DNA of 64,000 nucleotides from Candidatus Bathyarchaeota archaeon (GTDB lineage Archaea > Thermoproteota > Bathyarchaeia > Bathyarchaeales > Bathycorpusculaceae): positions 336,908 through 400,907 of the forward strand of contig PLTA01000039.1 in the NCBI GenBank assembly GCA_003164295.1, read 5' to 3'. Each line of letters starts with the position of its first letter. Position 1 is the first letter of the stretch. The translations under genes and the position numbers were made by a program. The notes beneath the pieces were generated by a model, which did no database searches, was not told where the DNA came from, and was given only the letters and a program-made list of their open reading frames with translations. Positions 7,891 to 16,201 of this stretch are shown one piece after another.

Positions 7891-8664
7891 ATGAAACTAA
7901 TAGATGCGCATGTTCACCTTTCAGATTCAGAATACACAGGTCACATAGATGAAATTATTGCAGACGCAAAAAGCGCAGGCGTGACGGCGTTAGTTACAAA
8001 TTCAATGGATCTAGCGACATGCCAAAGCGACATTAAGCTTGCAGAAAAATACCCTAACTTAGTTTATCCAGCTTTAGGCATTCACCCTTGGAACGTGAAT
8101 GTTCTCAAAGAAAACGAGCTTGAAGAAACAATAGATTTTATCCAAAAACAAAAACCCAAACTTAAAGCCATAGGCGAAATCGGCTTAGACTACAAATATG
8201 AAACAATTTGGGAAAAACAAATGATGGTTTTTGATAAAATGCTCCAGCTTGCCGAAACACTTCAACTCCCAGTAATAATTCATTCGCGTGGAACCACAGA
8301 CAAAATCGTTGATATGCTTCCCTCGTACCATCTTAAGCAGGTGCTTCTACACTGGTTTAGCCATCCGATGAGCGCCTTAGATAAAGCTATCAACAAAGGC
8401 TACTTTATCACTGAAGGTCCACCGACTACGTACTCGAATGGCATTCGTGAAGTCGTGGAAAAAGTGCCACTGACAAATTTTTTAACCGAAACTGACGGTC
8501 CAGTAACATATTGGAAACGCCCATACAACGGGCAATTAACAAAGCCTTCATACATACGCAATGTGGTCGAGGCTGTGGCTGAGATCAAAAAAATGCGAGT
8601 TGATGATGTTGCAGAGCAAATCGCAAAAAATTTTGAGGTTTTCTTTAACATTACGCTAAATTAA
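7891..8664 (+). CDS. TatD-family metal-dependent hydrolase
   Basis: 257 residues, the normal length for this TIM-barrel amidohydrolase family (many members are DNases). Metal ligands are visible in order: DAHVHLSD (HxH), GEIGLDYK (Glu), IIHSRG (His), LHWFSH (His) and TETDGP (Asp). LGIHPWNV is the family GIHP motif. An ATTATAAAAA box precedes the start by about 30 bases. The gene is monocistronic by spacing. The substrate is uncertain. Confidence 0.88.
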   Translation: MKLIDAHVHLSDSEYTGHIDEIIADAKSAGVTALVTNSMDLATCQSDIKLAEKYPNLVYPALGIHPWNVNVLKENELEETIDFIQKQKPKLKAIGEIGLDYKYETIWEKQMMVFDKMLQLAETLQLPVIIHSRGTTDKIVDMLPSYHLKQVLLHWFSHPMSALDKAINKGYFITEGPPTTYSNGIREVVEKVPLTNFLTETDGPVTYWKRPYNGQLTKPSYIRNVVEAVAEIKKMRVDDVAEQIAKNFEVFFNITLN

Positions 8665-8821
8665 CCATTTATTTTAAAGATATCAATATCAATTCGATTT
8701 GTCGGTCAGTTAATCTGCATTATAAGGCGCAAACTTAAATTAAGCCTACCTTCTATTTGGAATTGCTCTTACGCTTTCAAGCGTCGGACACTAAAAAATT
8801 ATTGATATGAGGAATCAAAGT

Positions 8822-9061
8822 TTGGGAAAAGTAAAGACCGATCAGGTTAAACGAGCAGGCAAAGAATTACTTAAACGCTTTCCAGAAAAATTCACCACAG
8901 AATTTGATGAGAACAAGCTGTTAGTTAATACTTTAACTACTGGAACAAGCACGCGAGTAAGAAATCAAATTGCTGGATATATAACCCGCACCAAAGCGTT
9001 AGCTAAAGCCAGCTCAGAAATGGACTCTGACGACGGTGACGACGAAGAAGAATCAGAATAG
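8822..9061 (+). CDS. rps17e: Ribosomal protein eS17
   Basis: 79 residues from a TTG that gives MGKVKTDQVKRAGKELL, the conserved eS17 start. The in-frame ATG at 8807 is discarded because a GAGG ribosome binding site falls between the two. RNQIAGYITRTKAL is the conserved C-terminal block. An acidic tail (DSDDGDDEEESE) follows, which is not part of the core family and looks lineage specific. Small-subunit protein. The next gene follows within ten bases and is probably co-transcribed. Confidence 0.9.
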   Translation: MGKVKTDQVKRAGKELLKRFPEKFTTEFDENKLLVNTLTTGTSTRVRNQIAGYITRTKALAKASSEMDSDDGDDEEESE

Positions 9062-9070
9062 CTTGCTATT

Positions 9071-9466
9071 TTGGGAAAAGAAATCTCCATGATGGATGAG
9101 TACAGAAAAGGGTGGGCTCTTAGATATCTTCGTGAAGCAAAAGCTGAATTAGAAGCGGCGCGAAAGATACCTTATATGGCGCCTGGTTTAGTTTTGGAAG
9201 CGATCAGGAAAGCAAGAAACGCCATTTATTACAGTCTTGGTGAGCCTGCCTTTATCGAAATACTTATTCATGAAGAAGCAATTAAAAATCCAAATACGAG
9301 CGATTCAATTCTACGTTTTCTAATTGATATTGAAACTATCATCCAACAAATTTCACAGTTGGAAGAAGTTAATGGTGATGCTATGATGAAGCAAGCAGAC
9401 TCAATTGTTGACATAGCAACCGACATTGTGGAAACCTTAACTGAAGAAAGTTTTCAGAATTTTTAA
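9071..9466 (+). CDS. Conserved-looking helical protein downstream of eS17
   Basis: 131 residues from TTG 9071; ATGs at 9089 and 9092 are alternatives. All helical, without cysteines or membrane segments. The segment RYLREAKAELEAARK...GLVLEAIRKARNAIYYSLGEP resembles HEPN/PaREP1-type helical bundles, but no RxxxxH RNase motif is present, so the assignment stays open. The tight spacing after eS17 (nine bases) suggests a joint transcript and perhaps a link to translation. Confidence 0.6.
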   Translation: MGKEISMMDEYRKGWALRYLREAKAELEAARKIPYMAPGLVLEAIRKARNAIYYSLGEPAFIEILIHEEAIKNPNTSDSILRFLIDIETIIQQISQLEEVNGDAMMKQADSIVDIATDIVETLTEESFQNF

Positions 9467-9523
9467 GCAACTAAGGCACAAATAATTTAACACTATGCCC
9501 ATTCTAGTGGTGAAGAAGATAAA

Positions 9524-9805
9524 ATGCCGTTAACTGTAAAATTCATCGGCGCATTACGCCATATTTCAGGAAAAACACAATTAATTGTTGACTTTCATGA
9601 AAGTATATCTCTAAAAGAATTAATAGCTAAACTTAGCCAAGATTTGCCGCTTCTGGAAAAAACTTTTAGTGACCAACAACTTGATTCAAAATCAAATTCA
9701 CTAATTCTTGTTAATGGTAGGGAAATTAGTGTTTTGAATGGTTATGAAACGAAATTAACTGAGGGTGACGAAATCGTTTTTATTCCTGTTGCCCACGGCG
9801 GTTAA
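9524..9805 (+). CDS. MoaD/ThiS-family ubiquitin-like sulfur carrier
   Basis: 93 residues with the beta-grasp pattern MPLTVKFIGALRHISGK...SLKELIAKLSQ...LILVNGREI...GDEIVFIPVAHGG. It ends exactly in Gly-Gly, the C-terminus that is adenylated and thiocarboxylated or conjugated. It could be MoaD of molybdopterin synthesis or a SAMP-like modifier; no MoaE, MoaA or E1 gene is nearby, so the role cannot be chosen. It is followed after five bases by the next gene. Confidence 0.8.
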   Translation: MPLTVKFIGALRHISGKTQLIVDFHESISLKELIAKLSQDLPLLEKTFSDQQLDSKSNSLILVNGREISVLNGYETKLTEGDEIVFIPVAHGG

Positions 9806-9810
9806 CTCAA

Positions 9811-10590
9811 ATGATAACTTTGACTAGCGACTTTGGTCTCAAAGACCCCTATGTGGCAGAAATGAAAGGAGTTATTTTAACAATTCACCCAAAAGCTATG
9901 CTAGTGGATATAACTAATGACATCGAAAAGTTCAACATCCGCATGGCTGCCTTTGTTTTAGCGTCCGCAGCGCCTTATTTCCCCGATGGAACGGTTCATT
10001 TGGTGGTTGTCGATCCAGAAGTTGGGACAACCAGACGCGCGATACTGATTGAGAGTCAAAAGGGCTTTTTTGTTGGACCTGACAACGGAGTTTTGATGTT
10101 AGCGGCTCAAAGCCAAGGAATAGAGCATGTCTACCAATTAACAAACTTGAAATTGATGTTGTCTAAAGTCTACTGTACTTTTCATGGAAGAGATATTTTT
10201 GCGCCCGCAGCAGCTCACTTAGACATAGGAGTTCGATCCAGCGAGTTTGGTCCCGAAATAAAAGACCCCGTCCAACCTGCTTTCACCAAAATCGAAAAGG
10301 AAGCTGATTCTGTAATTGGAGAGGTTTTGTATATAGACGGTTTCGGTAATATCATAACTAATATGACTCCAAAAGACCTCGCCAATAACGCCATTGAAAC
10401 AATCAATGTGCAATTGCCTCAAGCATCCTTAAAACTTAAGTTCGCCAAAACTTATGCAGAAGCCAAACAGCAACAACCCATTACGCTGGTTGGTGGTCAT
10501 GGATTTTTGGAGATAGCTCTAAATCAGGGTGACGCAGCCAAAAAGTTCAATGTGAAGGTCGGCGAAAAAATCGTGGTTACAGCTTTTTGA
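9811..10590 (+). CDS. SAM hydroxide adenosyltransferase (DUF62 family)
   Basis: 259 residues. Members hydrolyse S-adenosylmethionine to adenosine and methionine, using a water/hydroxide in the place where the homologous fluorinase and chlorinase use halide. Conserved blocks seen are ITLTSDFGLKDPYVAEMKG, VVVDPEVGT, VGPDNGVL, FHGRDIFAPAAAHL and YIDGFGNIITN. Length is standard. It is probably co-transcribed with the MoaD-like gene and converges with the next gene, overlapping by 14 bases. Confidence 0.85.
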   Translation: MITLTSDFGLKDPYVAEMKGVILTIHPKAMLVDITNDIEKFNIRMAAFVLASAAPYFPDGTVHLVVVDPEVGTTRRAILIESQKGFFVGPDNGVLMLAAQSQGIEHVYQLTNLKLMLSKVYCTFHGRDIFAPAAAHLDIGVRSSEFGPEIKDPVQPAFTKIEKEADSVIGEVLYIDGFGNIITNMTPKDLANNAIETINVQLPQASLKLKFAKTYAEAKQQQPITLVGGHGFLEIALNQGDAAKKFNVKVGEKIVVTAF

Positions 10591-11560
10591 GGCTGTTTAC
10601 AACTTCTTCGATAACATCTACAGGATTCTCAAGTTCGGAAAGCTTGTTTTGTACTTCGAATTTTTTACCCAGATACTTCTTTGCATAAGTTATAACTCCG
10701 CGTTCTGTTGTAGCGAACAATGGGAACCCCTTCTTTGTTAAATAGGTGTTCACGTAGGTTTTAGCCATATCCGAAATAGCTATGCTGGGTATGCCTTGAA
10801 GTGCTGCTTCCCTAGCAATAGTTCCCCCGTAGCTAACAACTAAATCAGCGTTGGCGACCAGATTTGCTGAATCCAAAAAAGCATCTTTTGCTCCAAAAAC
10901 TTCACCATTCCCGTTGTACCTTTCAATATAATGCACGTTTCCTATTTTGGCAAGTTTTTCTGCCATAATTTGTGCGTTATCCTTTTTCTCGCCTGCATAA
11001 GCTGCTTTTGTCTCAATCTGTCTGATGACAATCAACGGTTTTTTTAACCCTTCAATTTTTTTGGGTTTAAATCCTTTAATCCATGCAACCTCGTCGACGC
11101 CTTTGAAGGGCGCAATGTTTTTGGCACAGTTGTTAGCTGTGAAACGGCGGGGTAACGCTTCGGAGACCACGACGGTGTGTGCAAAGGGGAGTGTTAACCT
11201 GTTCACTGCTGTGGCGTAGGGCGTATCCGCAGTTAAAATTATTGGGATTCTTAAACCAAATGCAGTTCTACAAAGCTCGACCGATTGGTGAGCTATGGCG
11301 ATGTCTGGCGGATTATCCTTGAAGAGCAAAGCAAACTTTGTGATGCGGTCGGCGCTTTCTTCAAGTCTTGAGAATAGCGTGGAAGGATTATACTTGCCAA
11401 CGACAATCGGTTTTTCTCCAAGAATTTTAGCCAATGGGATGGTGTCTGGATGCTCACGCGTGGTAAAAACGAATTCGTGTCCTGCTTTCCTAAGACGCTG
11501 CCCAATAGCGGAGCCATACCTAACATGTTTACCCGTGCATGCATCATACCATATTTTCAT
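10577..11560 (-). CDS. DUF354 family protein (GT-B-like)
   Basis: 327 residues. MKIWYDACTGKHVRYGSAIG, HPDTIPLAKILG, IAHQSVELCRTAFG, VVSYGGTIAREAALQGIPSI and DVIEEVV follow the DUF354 pattern, a two-Rossmann GT-B-like fold found in archaea and some bacteria next to glycan genes. The reaction is unknown. It overlaps the upstream acetyltransferase by four bases (ATGA), indicating one operon and coupled translation. It marks the left edge of the surface-glycan locus. Confidence 0.78.
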   Translation of the reverse strand: MKIWYDACTGKHVRYGSAIGQRLRKAGHEFVFTTREHPDTIPLAKILGEKPIVVGKYNPSTLFSRLEESADRITKFALLFKDNPPDIAIAHQSVELCRTAFGLRIPIILTADTPYATAVNRLTLPFAHTVVVSEALPRRFTANNCAKNIAPFKGVDEVAWIKGFKPKKIEGLKKPLIVIRQIETKAAYAGEKKDNAQIMAEKLAKIGNVHYIERYNGNGEVFGAKDAFLDSANLVANADLVVSYGGTIAREAALQGIPSIAISDMAKTYVNTYLTKKGFPLFATTERGVITYAKKYLGKKFEVQNKLSELENPVDVIEEVVNSLKKL

Positions 11561-12069
11561 TTCTTCACCTTAGATCTATTCTTGATGAAGGCTTCGCGTT
11601 TGGCTTCATACTCTTCTAAACTCATAACTACTCTTCCTGGGTTACCAGCCACTACCGTTCGAGCCACAACATTTTTGGTAATCACGCTTCCTCCGCCGAC
11701 CACTGCCTGCTCGCCTATTGTCACATCTGGTAGTATAGTGACTCCTCCCCCGATTTGCGCGTCATCTTTGATAATCGGTGGCGTCAGAAACGGACTTTTC
11801 GGGTACTTGTCATTTAGAAGAGAGCTGTTGGGCGCGATAAACACATTATTGCCAAGTACGCAGCCATTTGAAATGGTTACGTGTGCTTGGATGTTGCAGT
11901 TTTTGCCTAAAACTACATTTTTGCCAATGTCACAGAAGCTTCCAATAAGGGATCCATCGCCGATTTTTGTGTTGTCGCCTATCACAACGTAATTCCAAAT
12001 GGCGACATTTGCACCTATTTCGACGTTGGCTCCTGTAACAATACCTATGCCTTTCTTTGCAGTGAGCAT
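11557..12069 (-). CDS. Hexapeptide-repeat sugar O/N-acetyltransferase
   Basis: 170 residues of left-handed beta-helix repeats, such as IGANVAIWNYVVIGDNTKIG, IGSFCDIGKNVVLGKNCNI and IGGGVTILPDVTIGEQAVVG, then the terminal VAGNPGRVV. The NDKYP loop region is typical of WbpD-like UDP-amino-sugar acetyltransferases, although the exact substrate cannot be read. It is likely trimeric and acetyl-CoA dependent. The first gene of a two-gene operon with the DUF354 gene. Confidence 0.83.
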   Translation of the reverse strand: MLTAKKGIGIVTGANVEIGANVAIWNYVVIGDNTKIGDGSLIGSFCDIGKNVVLGKNCNIQAHVTISNGCVLGNNVFIAPNSSLLNDKYPKSPFLTPPIIKDDAQIGGGVTILPDVTIGEQAVVGGGSVITKNVVARTVVAGNPGRVVMSLEEYEAKREAFIKNRSKVKK

Positions 12070-12092
12070 AAACCTTCATTTCGAGCTCCAGA

Positions 12093-12100
12093 TTTAAATA
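12093..12100. promoter_or_regulatory. TATA box between divergent glycan genes
   Basis: TTTAAATA lies in the gap between the acetyltransferase (minus) and the dehydrogenase-like gene (plus). For the plus-strand gene, a transcript start near 12123 would just include the AAAGGTGG ribosome binding site. TATA boxes are nearly symmetric, so use in the other direction is possible. Confidence 0.4.
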
Positions 12101-12140
12101 GTTTAACTTTAACTTGATTTTTAAAGGTGGGATAAGCGGG

Positions 12141-13013
12141 TTGGCTAAAGAATCAGTTTTGATTTTGGGGTTAGGCGAGATTGGTCACACACTTTTCGCA
12201 TTATTTAAAGGAGCAATAGACAGTTTTGATGTATACGGTTTAGATCTGGATCAGTCAAAAATGATTGAGCTCGGTCAGAACAGAAATGATTTTCCAAAGA
12301 AAATTGACACCTTGCATATTTGTTTGCCTTGCGGTAACCAACAAAAATTTGAAAAAATAACTCTAGGCTACATTGAAGAGTTTAAACCAAAACTTGCAAT
12401 CATCAACAGCACAGTTCCCCCATGTACAACGTTGAAAATAGGTGAAAAATGCAACTGTTTAGTTGCGCATTCGCCATCTAGAGGCGTACACCTCAACGCG
12501 GAACATATGAAATGGGAAATGAAGCGTTGGACTAAATATGTTGGCGGAGCAAATGCGGCTGCGGCAAAAGCTGCTTCTGCCCATTTTGAGAAATTAGGTT
12601 TGAAAGTTAAGGTTTTGAAAAGTTCTACCGAAACTGAACTCGCTAAGCTTTTTGAAACAACTTACCGCGCTTGGATGATTGCTTGTTTCCAAGAAATGCA
12701 TCGGATATCCAGAGCTTTTGACGCTGATTTTAACGAAACCGTTGATTTTCTTGAAGATACCCACCGATTAAGGTTTGATAGGCCCGTAATGTTTCCAGAT
12801 GTAATTGGTGGTCACTGCTTGATACCTAACACCGAGTTGCTACTGGATTGTTATGATTCGGAGTTTCTGAAGTTAATTTTGAAGTCAAATGAGAAACGCA
12901 AAGAAGAAATGAAAGACAAAGTCGTTAAAGCTGAAGTTGAAAAAGTTTCCGTTCGAGCTGAAGCCTTACAGAACGACTTAACAAAGCGCAAAAGCAAAAG
13001 TGAGTGCGAGTAA
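12141..13013 (+). CDS. Nucleotide-sugar dehydrogenase-like protein, short form
   Basis: 290 residues from TTG 12141, ten bases after AAAGGTGG; the upstream TTG at 12114 has no ribosome binding site. The N-terminal Rossmann motif is VLILGLGEIGHTLF, and DVIGGHCLIPN contains the catalytic cysteine region of UDP-glucose/UDP-ManNAc dehydrogenases. Such enzymes are usually ~430 residues with a C-terminal UDP-binding domain. Here that domain is absent and replaced by a charged coiled-coil tail (residues ~245-290). It may be a reduced enzyme, a partner-dependent form, or have another substrate. Confidence 0.65.
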   Translation: MAKESVLILGLGEIGHTLFALFKGAIDSFDVYGLDLDQSKMIELGQNRNDFPKKIDTLHICLPCGNQQKFEKITLGYIEEFKPKLAIINSTVPPCTTLKIGEKCNCLVAHSPSRGVHLNAEHMKWEMKRWTKYVGGANAAAAKAASAHFEKLGLKVKVLKSSTETELAKLFETTYRAWMIACFQEMHRISRAFDADFNETVDFLEDTHRLRFDRPVMFPDVIGGHCLIPNTELLLDCYDSEFLKLILKSNEKRKEEMKDKVVKAEVEKVSVRAEALQNDLTKRKSKSECE

Positions 13014-13069
13014 TCCCCTTTTTGTTTTTTTGATTGTTGCTCCTCAACTGGTTTGAAAATATTTGGTTT

Positions 13070-14293
13070 TCAATTATTCCGAACAATTTTTTTAAAAACA
13101 CCCTCCATTTGCTGAGCATATTTTTCCCATGATAACTTTTCTTTAACATAATCAAACGCGTTTTTGCTTATTTTCATGCGAAGATTTGGATCAGCAATTA
13201 AATTCTCAACCTTCTGCGCTATTTCTTCTGGCTTTCCATTTTCAACAAGCATTCCATTTACATTATCCTCAATAATTTCTGCAACTCCACATCCTTTAGA
13301 AACTATAACTGGCTTGGTCGATCCCATAGCTTCAACAGCCGCCAGCCCCCATGTTATTTGCTGAGGAAAAAGAAAGGCGTCACACGCCGCATAAACCTTA
13401 GCTAAGTCACTATCGCATTTGCTTCGAATAAAAAACACCTTGTTTTTAACATCGAGTTTTTCAGAAAGTTTTTGCAGCTCTTCTTTTGGGCCTGCTCCGT
13501 CTAGTAAAAGCTTCAAGTTACTGTGTTTCCTGGATAAATAAGAGAGCGCCTTGATTGAGTTAGATTGGCGGTTAGGCGCAAAATTGGCAACATGCAGTAG
13601 AACAAAATCGTTTTCTAAACCGTATTTCTTTCTTACTTCGTCTCCAGAGACATTGTGAAGTTTTTCGATATCTAATCCAGTTCTTACCACCATAGATGGC
13701 TTATTGTAAGCATTTCTAACCATGCTTTCTGCAACATGCGATAAGACAATTATTTTGTCAATGTATTCTACGGACGTTTTGTCCCAAATTTCAAATAATG
13801 GCCAACTAATTTTTTTTCTTACACCAGTTCTTTTGGAGGCAAACCATGTTGGAGGTTCGTTGCACATCCACACAACAGGAATTTTTAATCTTCTTTTTGC
13901 AATAAATGCCGCCCACTCTGAAGGGGGGTTATGGTTATTGATTATGTCAAATCCCTTAGGGATAATTTTTCCCAGATTTATCATCGCTGGAAGACCCGAA
14001 GTGTAGAATTGATGCACTGCAATTCGCTGAATTTGACTGCGAATATTTCTACCACCAGTAGCCTCATCAAAATATGTGTTTGAATCATTTTTGAATGGAA
14101 CAAAACGATTACTCGGTAACACGTTAACTGTTACTTGCTTAAGCAACTCAGGATAACAAGTTTTTTCATTAACCTGAGGCGCAAAAATTTCCACTTCATT
14201 TCCAAGCTTTTGCAGTTCAATAGCTAAGTTTAAAAGTTGTCTCTCTGCACCGCCGCGTCCCCATAATGACGTATGAACCAAGGCAATTTTCAT
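13070..14293 (-). CDS. GT4-family glycosyltransferase (paralogue of 16202)
   Basis: 407 residues from MKIALVHTSLWGRGGAERQL; the frame is open upstream but this is the standard GT-B start. The N-terminal acceptor domain has the GGAERQLLNLA motif. The C-terminal donor domain shows LLHVANFAPNRQS, LLLDGAGPKEEL, VYAACDAFLFP and the GLAAVEAMGSTKPVI / GVAEII signature (EX7E type) of retaining GT4 enzymes. It is closely related to the gene at 16202 (shared IINNHN, SEWAAF, VVWMCNEPP), so the two arose by duplication. Transcribed against its neighbours. Confidence 0.88.
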   Translation of the reverse strand: MKIALVHTSLWGRGGAERQLLNLAIELQKLGNEVEIFAPQVNEKTCYPELLKQVTVNVLPSNRFVPFKNDSNTYFDEATGGRNIRSQIQRIAVHQFYTSGLPAMINLGKIIPKGFDIINNHNPPSEWAAFIAKRRLKIPVVWMCNEPPTWFASKRTGVRKKISWPLFEIWDKTSVEYIDKIIVLSHVAESMVRNAYNKPSMVVRTGLDIEKLHNVSGDEVRKKYGLENDFVLLHVANFAPNRQSNSIKALSYLSRKHSNLKLLLDGAGPKEELQKLSEKLDVKNKVFFIRSKCDSDLAKVYAACDAFLFPQQITWGLAAVEAMGSTKPVIVSKGCGVAEIIEDNVNGMLVENGKPEEIAQKVENLIADPNLRMKISKNAFDYVKEKLSWEKYAQQMEGVFKKIVRNN

Positions 14294-14382
14294 GACTGCG
14301 TCACAAGTTGCTGCTTTATGAAGCCTGTTTAAGTTTATATATTTGTGCCTTAGTATGAAATCAGTTTTTGAGAGGGTCAAAA

Positions 14383-15096
14383 ATGAGAAAGATAAAGACT
14401 GCCGTCATACTAGTCGGAGGCGCTGGTCTACGAATGCGACCTTTTACCGAAGATATGCCCAAATGCATGGTCCGCCTCAAAGGAAAACCCCTAATTCATT
14501 GGACTGTTTCTTGGCTTAAAAACTGTGGTTTTGAGCACTTAGTGCTAGGTGTGGCATATCGCAAAGAAGCAGTTATAAATTATTTGAAAGAAAACTCACA
14601 AGGTTTGAAGATAGATTTTAGCGAGCACACCGTGGAGGGTGAAACAGGCGAAGGCTTCCGTCTTGCCATAAGCAGATTCGTAAAAGATGATGATTTCTTA
14701 GCTATGAATGGTGATGAACTTACCAATTTGGACTTGGAGCGTCTTGAAGAGTTACATTTAAAAAATAAACCTTTAGCCACGATTTCTGTTGCACCTATGC
14801 GTTCGCCTTTTGGAATACTTGAGCTTGAAGGTGACGACATTGTTTGCTTCAAGGAAAAGCCCTTGGTTGAAAATATGTTCGTAAGCATAGGTGTTTATGT
14901 TTTTAACCAAAAAATACTCGAATACATCCCAATGAATGGATCCATAGAAAAAACGGTTTTTCCATTACTTGTTAAGAAGAGAGCATTGAAAGCTTGTAAA
15001 CTCAAACCAGAAGAGTTATGGTTAACTATTAATAGCGTTAAGGAATTATCTGTTGCAGAAAAAGAATTTGCCAAGTTAGAGAGAGTCCAAACATGA
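14383..15096 (+). CDS. Sugar-1-phosphate nucleotidyltransferase
   Basis: 237 residues from the ATG at 14383, preceded by GAGAGGG. It has the nucleotidyltransferase signature AVILVGGAGLRMRPFTEDMPK (shortened form of GGxGxRxxPxT..xPK), then FLAMNGDELTN (metal-binding Asp region) and FKEKP. It is shorter than RmlA or ManC, with no left-handed helix domain, like archaeal GCD1/RmlA-like proteins. It activates a sugar phosphate for the locus; the sugar is unknown. It overlaps the next gene by four bases. Confidence 0.87.
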   Translation: MRKIKTAVILVGGAGLRMRPFTEDMPKCMVRLKGKPLIHWTVSWLKNCGFEHLVLGVAYRKEAVINYLKENSQGLKIDFSEHTVEGETGEGFRLAISRFVKDDDFLAMNGDELTNLDLERLEELHLKNKPLATISVAPMRSPFGILELEGDDIVCFKEKPLVENMFVSIGVYVFNQKILEYIPMNGSIEKTVFPLLVKKRALKACKLKPEELWLTINSVKELSVAEKEFAKLERVQT

Positions 15097-16064
15097 CCCG
15101 AGTTTTAATAACTGGAATCATGGGTTTCATAGGCAGTAACTTAGCCCAGAAACTCGTCAACGAAAAAATTGAAGTGTACGGCATCGTTCGAAGAGTGGCC
15201 AGCCGAAACATGGATGTAATTCACAGTTTACTTTCTGACATTACATTAATTTCAGGCGACATTTCAGATTACGTTTCCATTCGAAACGCTGTTAAGACAG
15301 TTAATCCTGACGTGATTTTTCATTTAGCTGCACTCTCTCCTGTGCGCGATTCGTTCGAGCGTCCTTTTGAATATCAACAGTCCAACTTTATCGGTACCAT
15401 GAACATTGCACATTCATTTCTTGAACTTCAAGATTCTCAGACTAGGAAGCTTATAGCGGCGTCAACGGCTGAGGTATATGGCATACAACCAAATGCACCA
15501 CTAAAAGAAACCTTACCTTTGCACCCTTCTAGCCCCTACGCAGTAAGTAAAGCTGCAGGCGACCTTTATTTGCAAATGATGTTTAATTCTTTCAACTTGA
15601 ACGGTACCATCTTGCGTCCCACCAACTCGTATGGCAGAAAATTCGATACAAGCTTTATGGTAGAATATCTCGCCACGCAAATGTTAAAGGGCCAGAAAGT
15701 ATACATCGGCTCACCCGATTCAGTGAGAGATTACATGTATGTAGATGACCACGTGAATGGCTATATGTTATCAATGAAAAACCCCAAGGCTAACGGTCAA
15801 GTTTACAATGTTGGAACAGGCATTGGCGTAAGCAACAAAGAGCTTGCTGTCATGATTGCCGACAAAGTTGGATTTGACAAAAAGAACCTTGTTTTAGGTT
15901 CATATCCACCAGGATACCCATATAGACCATTAATTTCTGATCAATCATCAATAGTTATGGATGCAACGAAAATAAAGAAAGAACTCGGTTGGAAACCAAC
16001 CGTATCTATAGAGGAAGGAATTGACAAAGTAATTTCTTATTTTCGAAAAACAATGCCAAAATAG
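15093..16064 (+). CDS. NAD-dependent nucleotide-sugar epimerase/dehydratase (extended SDR)
   Basis: 323 residues. LITGIMGFIGSNLA is the GxxGxxG NAD motif, VIFHLAALSPVRDS follows, AASTAEVYG holds the catalytic Ser/Thr, and SPYAVSKAAGD is the YxxxK pair. RDYMYVDDHVNGYM and VGTGIGVSN are typical of GDP-mannose dehydratase/UDP-glucose epimerase-like enzymes. The exact reaction cannot be set. It is translationally coupled (ATGA overlap) to the nucleotidyltransferase, so the two likely make one activated sugar. Confidence 0.88.
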   Translation: MTRVLITGIMGFIGSNLAQKLVNEKIEVYGIVRRVASRNMDVIHSLLSDITLISGDISDYVSIRNAVKTVNPDVIFHLAALSPVRDSFERPFEYQQSNFIGTMNIAHSFLELQDSQTRKLIAASTAEVYGIQPNAPLKETLPLHPSSPYAVSKAAGDLYLQMMFNSFNLNGTILRPTNSYGRKFDTSFMVEYLATQMLKGQKVYIGSPDSVRDYMYVDDHVNGYMLSMKNPKANGQVYNVGTGIGVSNKELAVMIADKVGFDKKNLVLGSYPPGYPYRPLISDQSSIVMDATKIKKELGWKPTVSIEEGIDKVISYFRKTMPK

Positions 16065-16201
16065 TCAGGCAACACTTTCAGAAACAAGCTGCCTTCTCAA
16101 TTTCTCCTGATTATTTTCAATTAGAAAAATCGCAGTTTCATTTAAGAGACAAACTTATAAGGGCTAAATAATGCTCTAAGCGTAACTGGATTGCAGAACC
16201 T

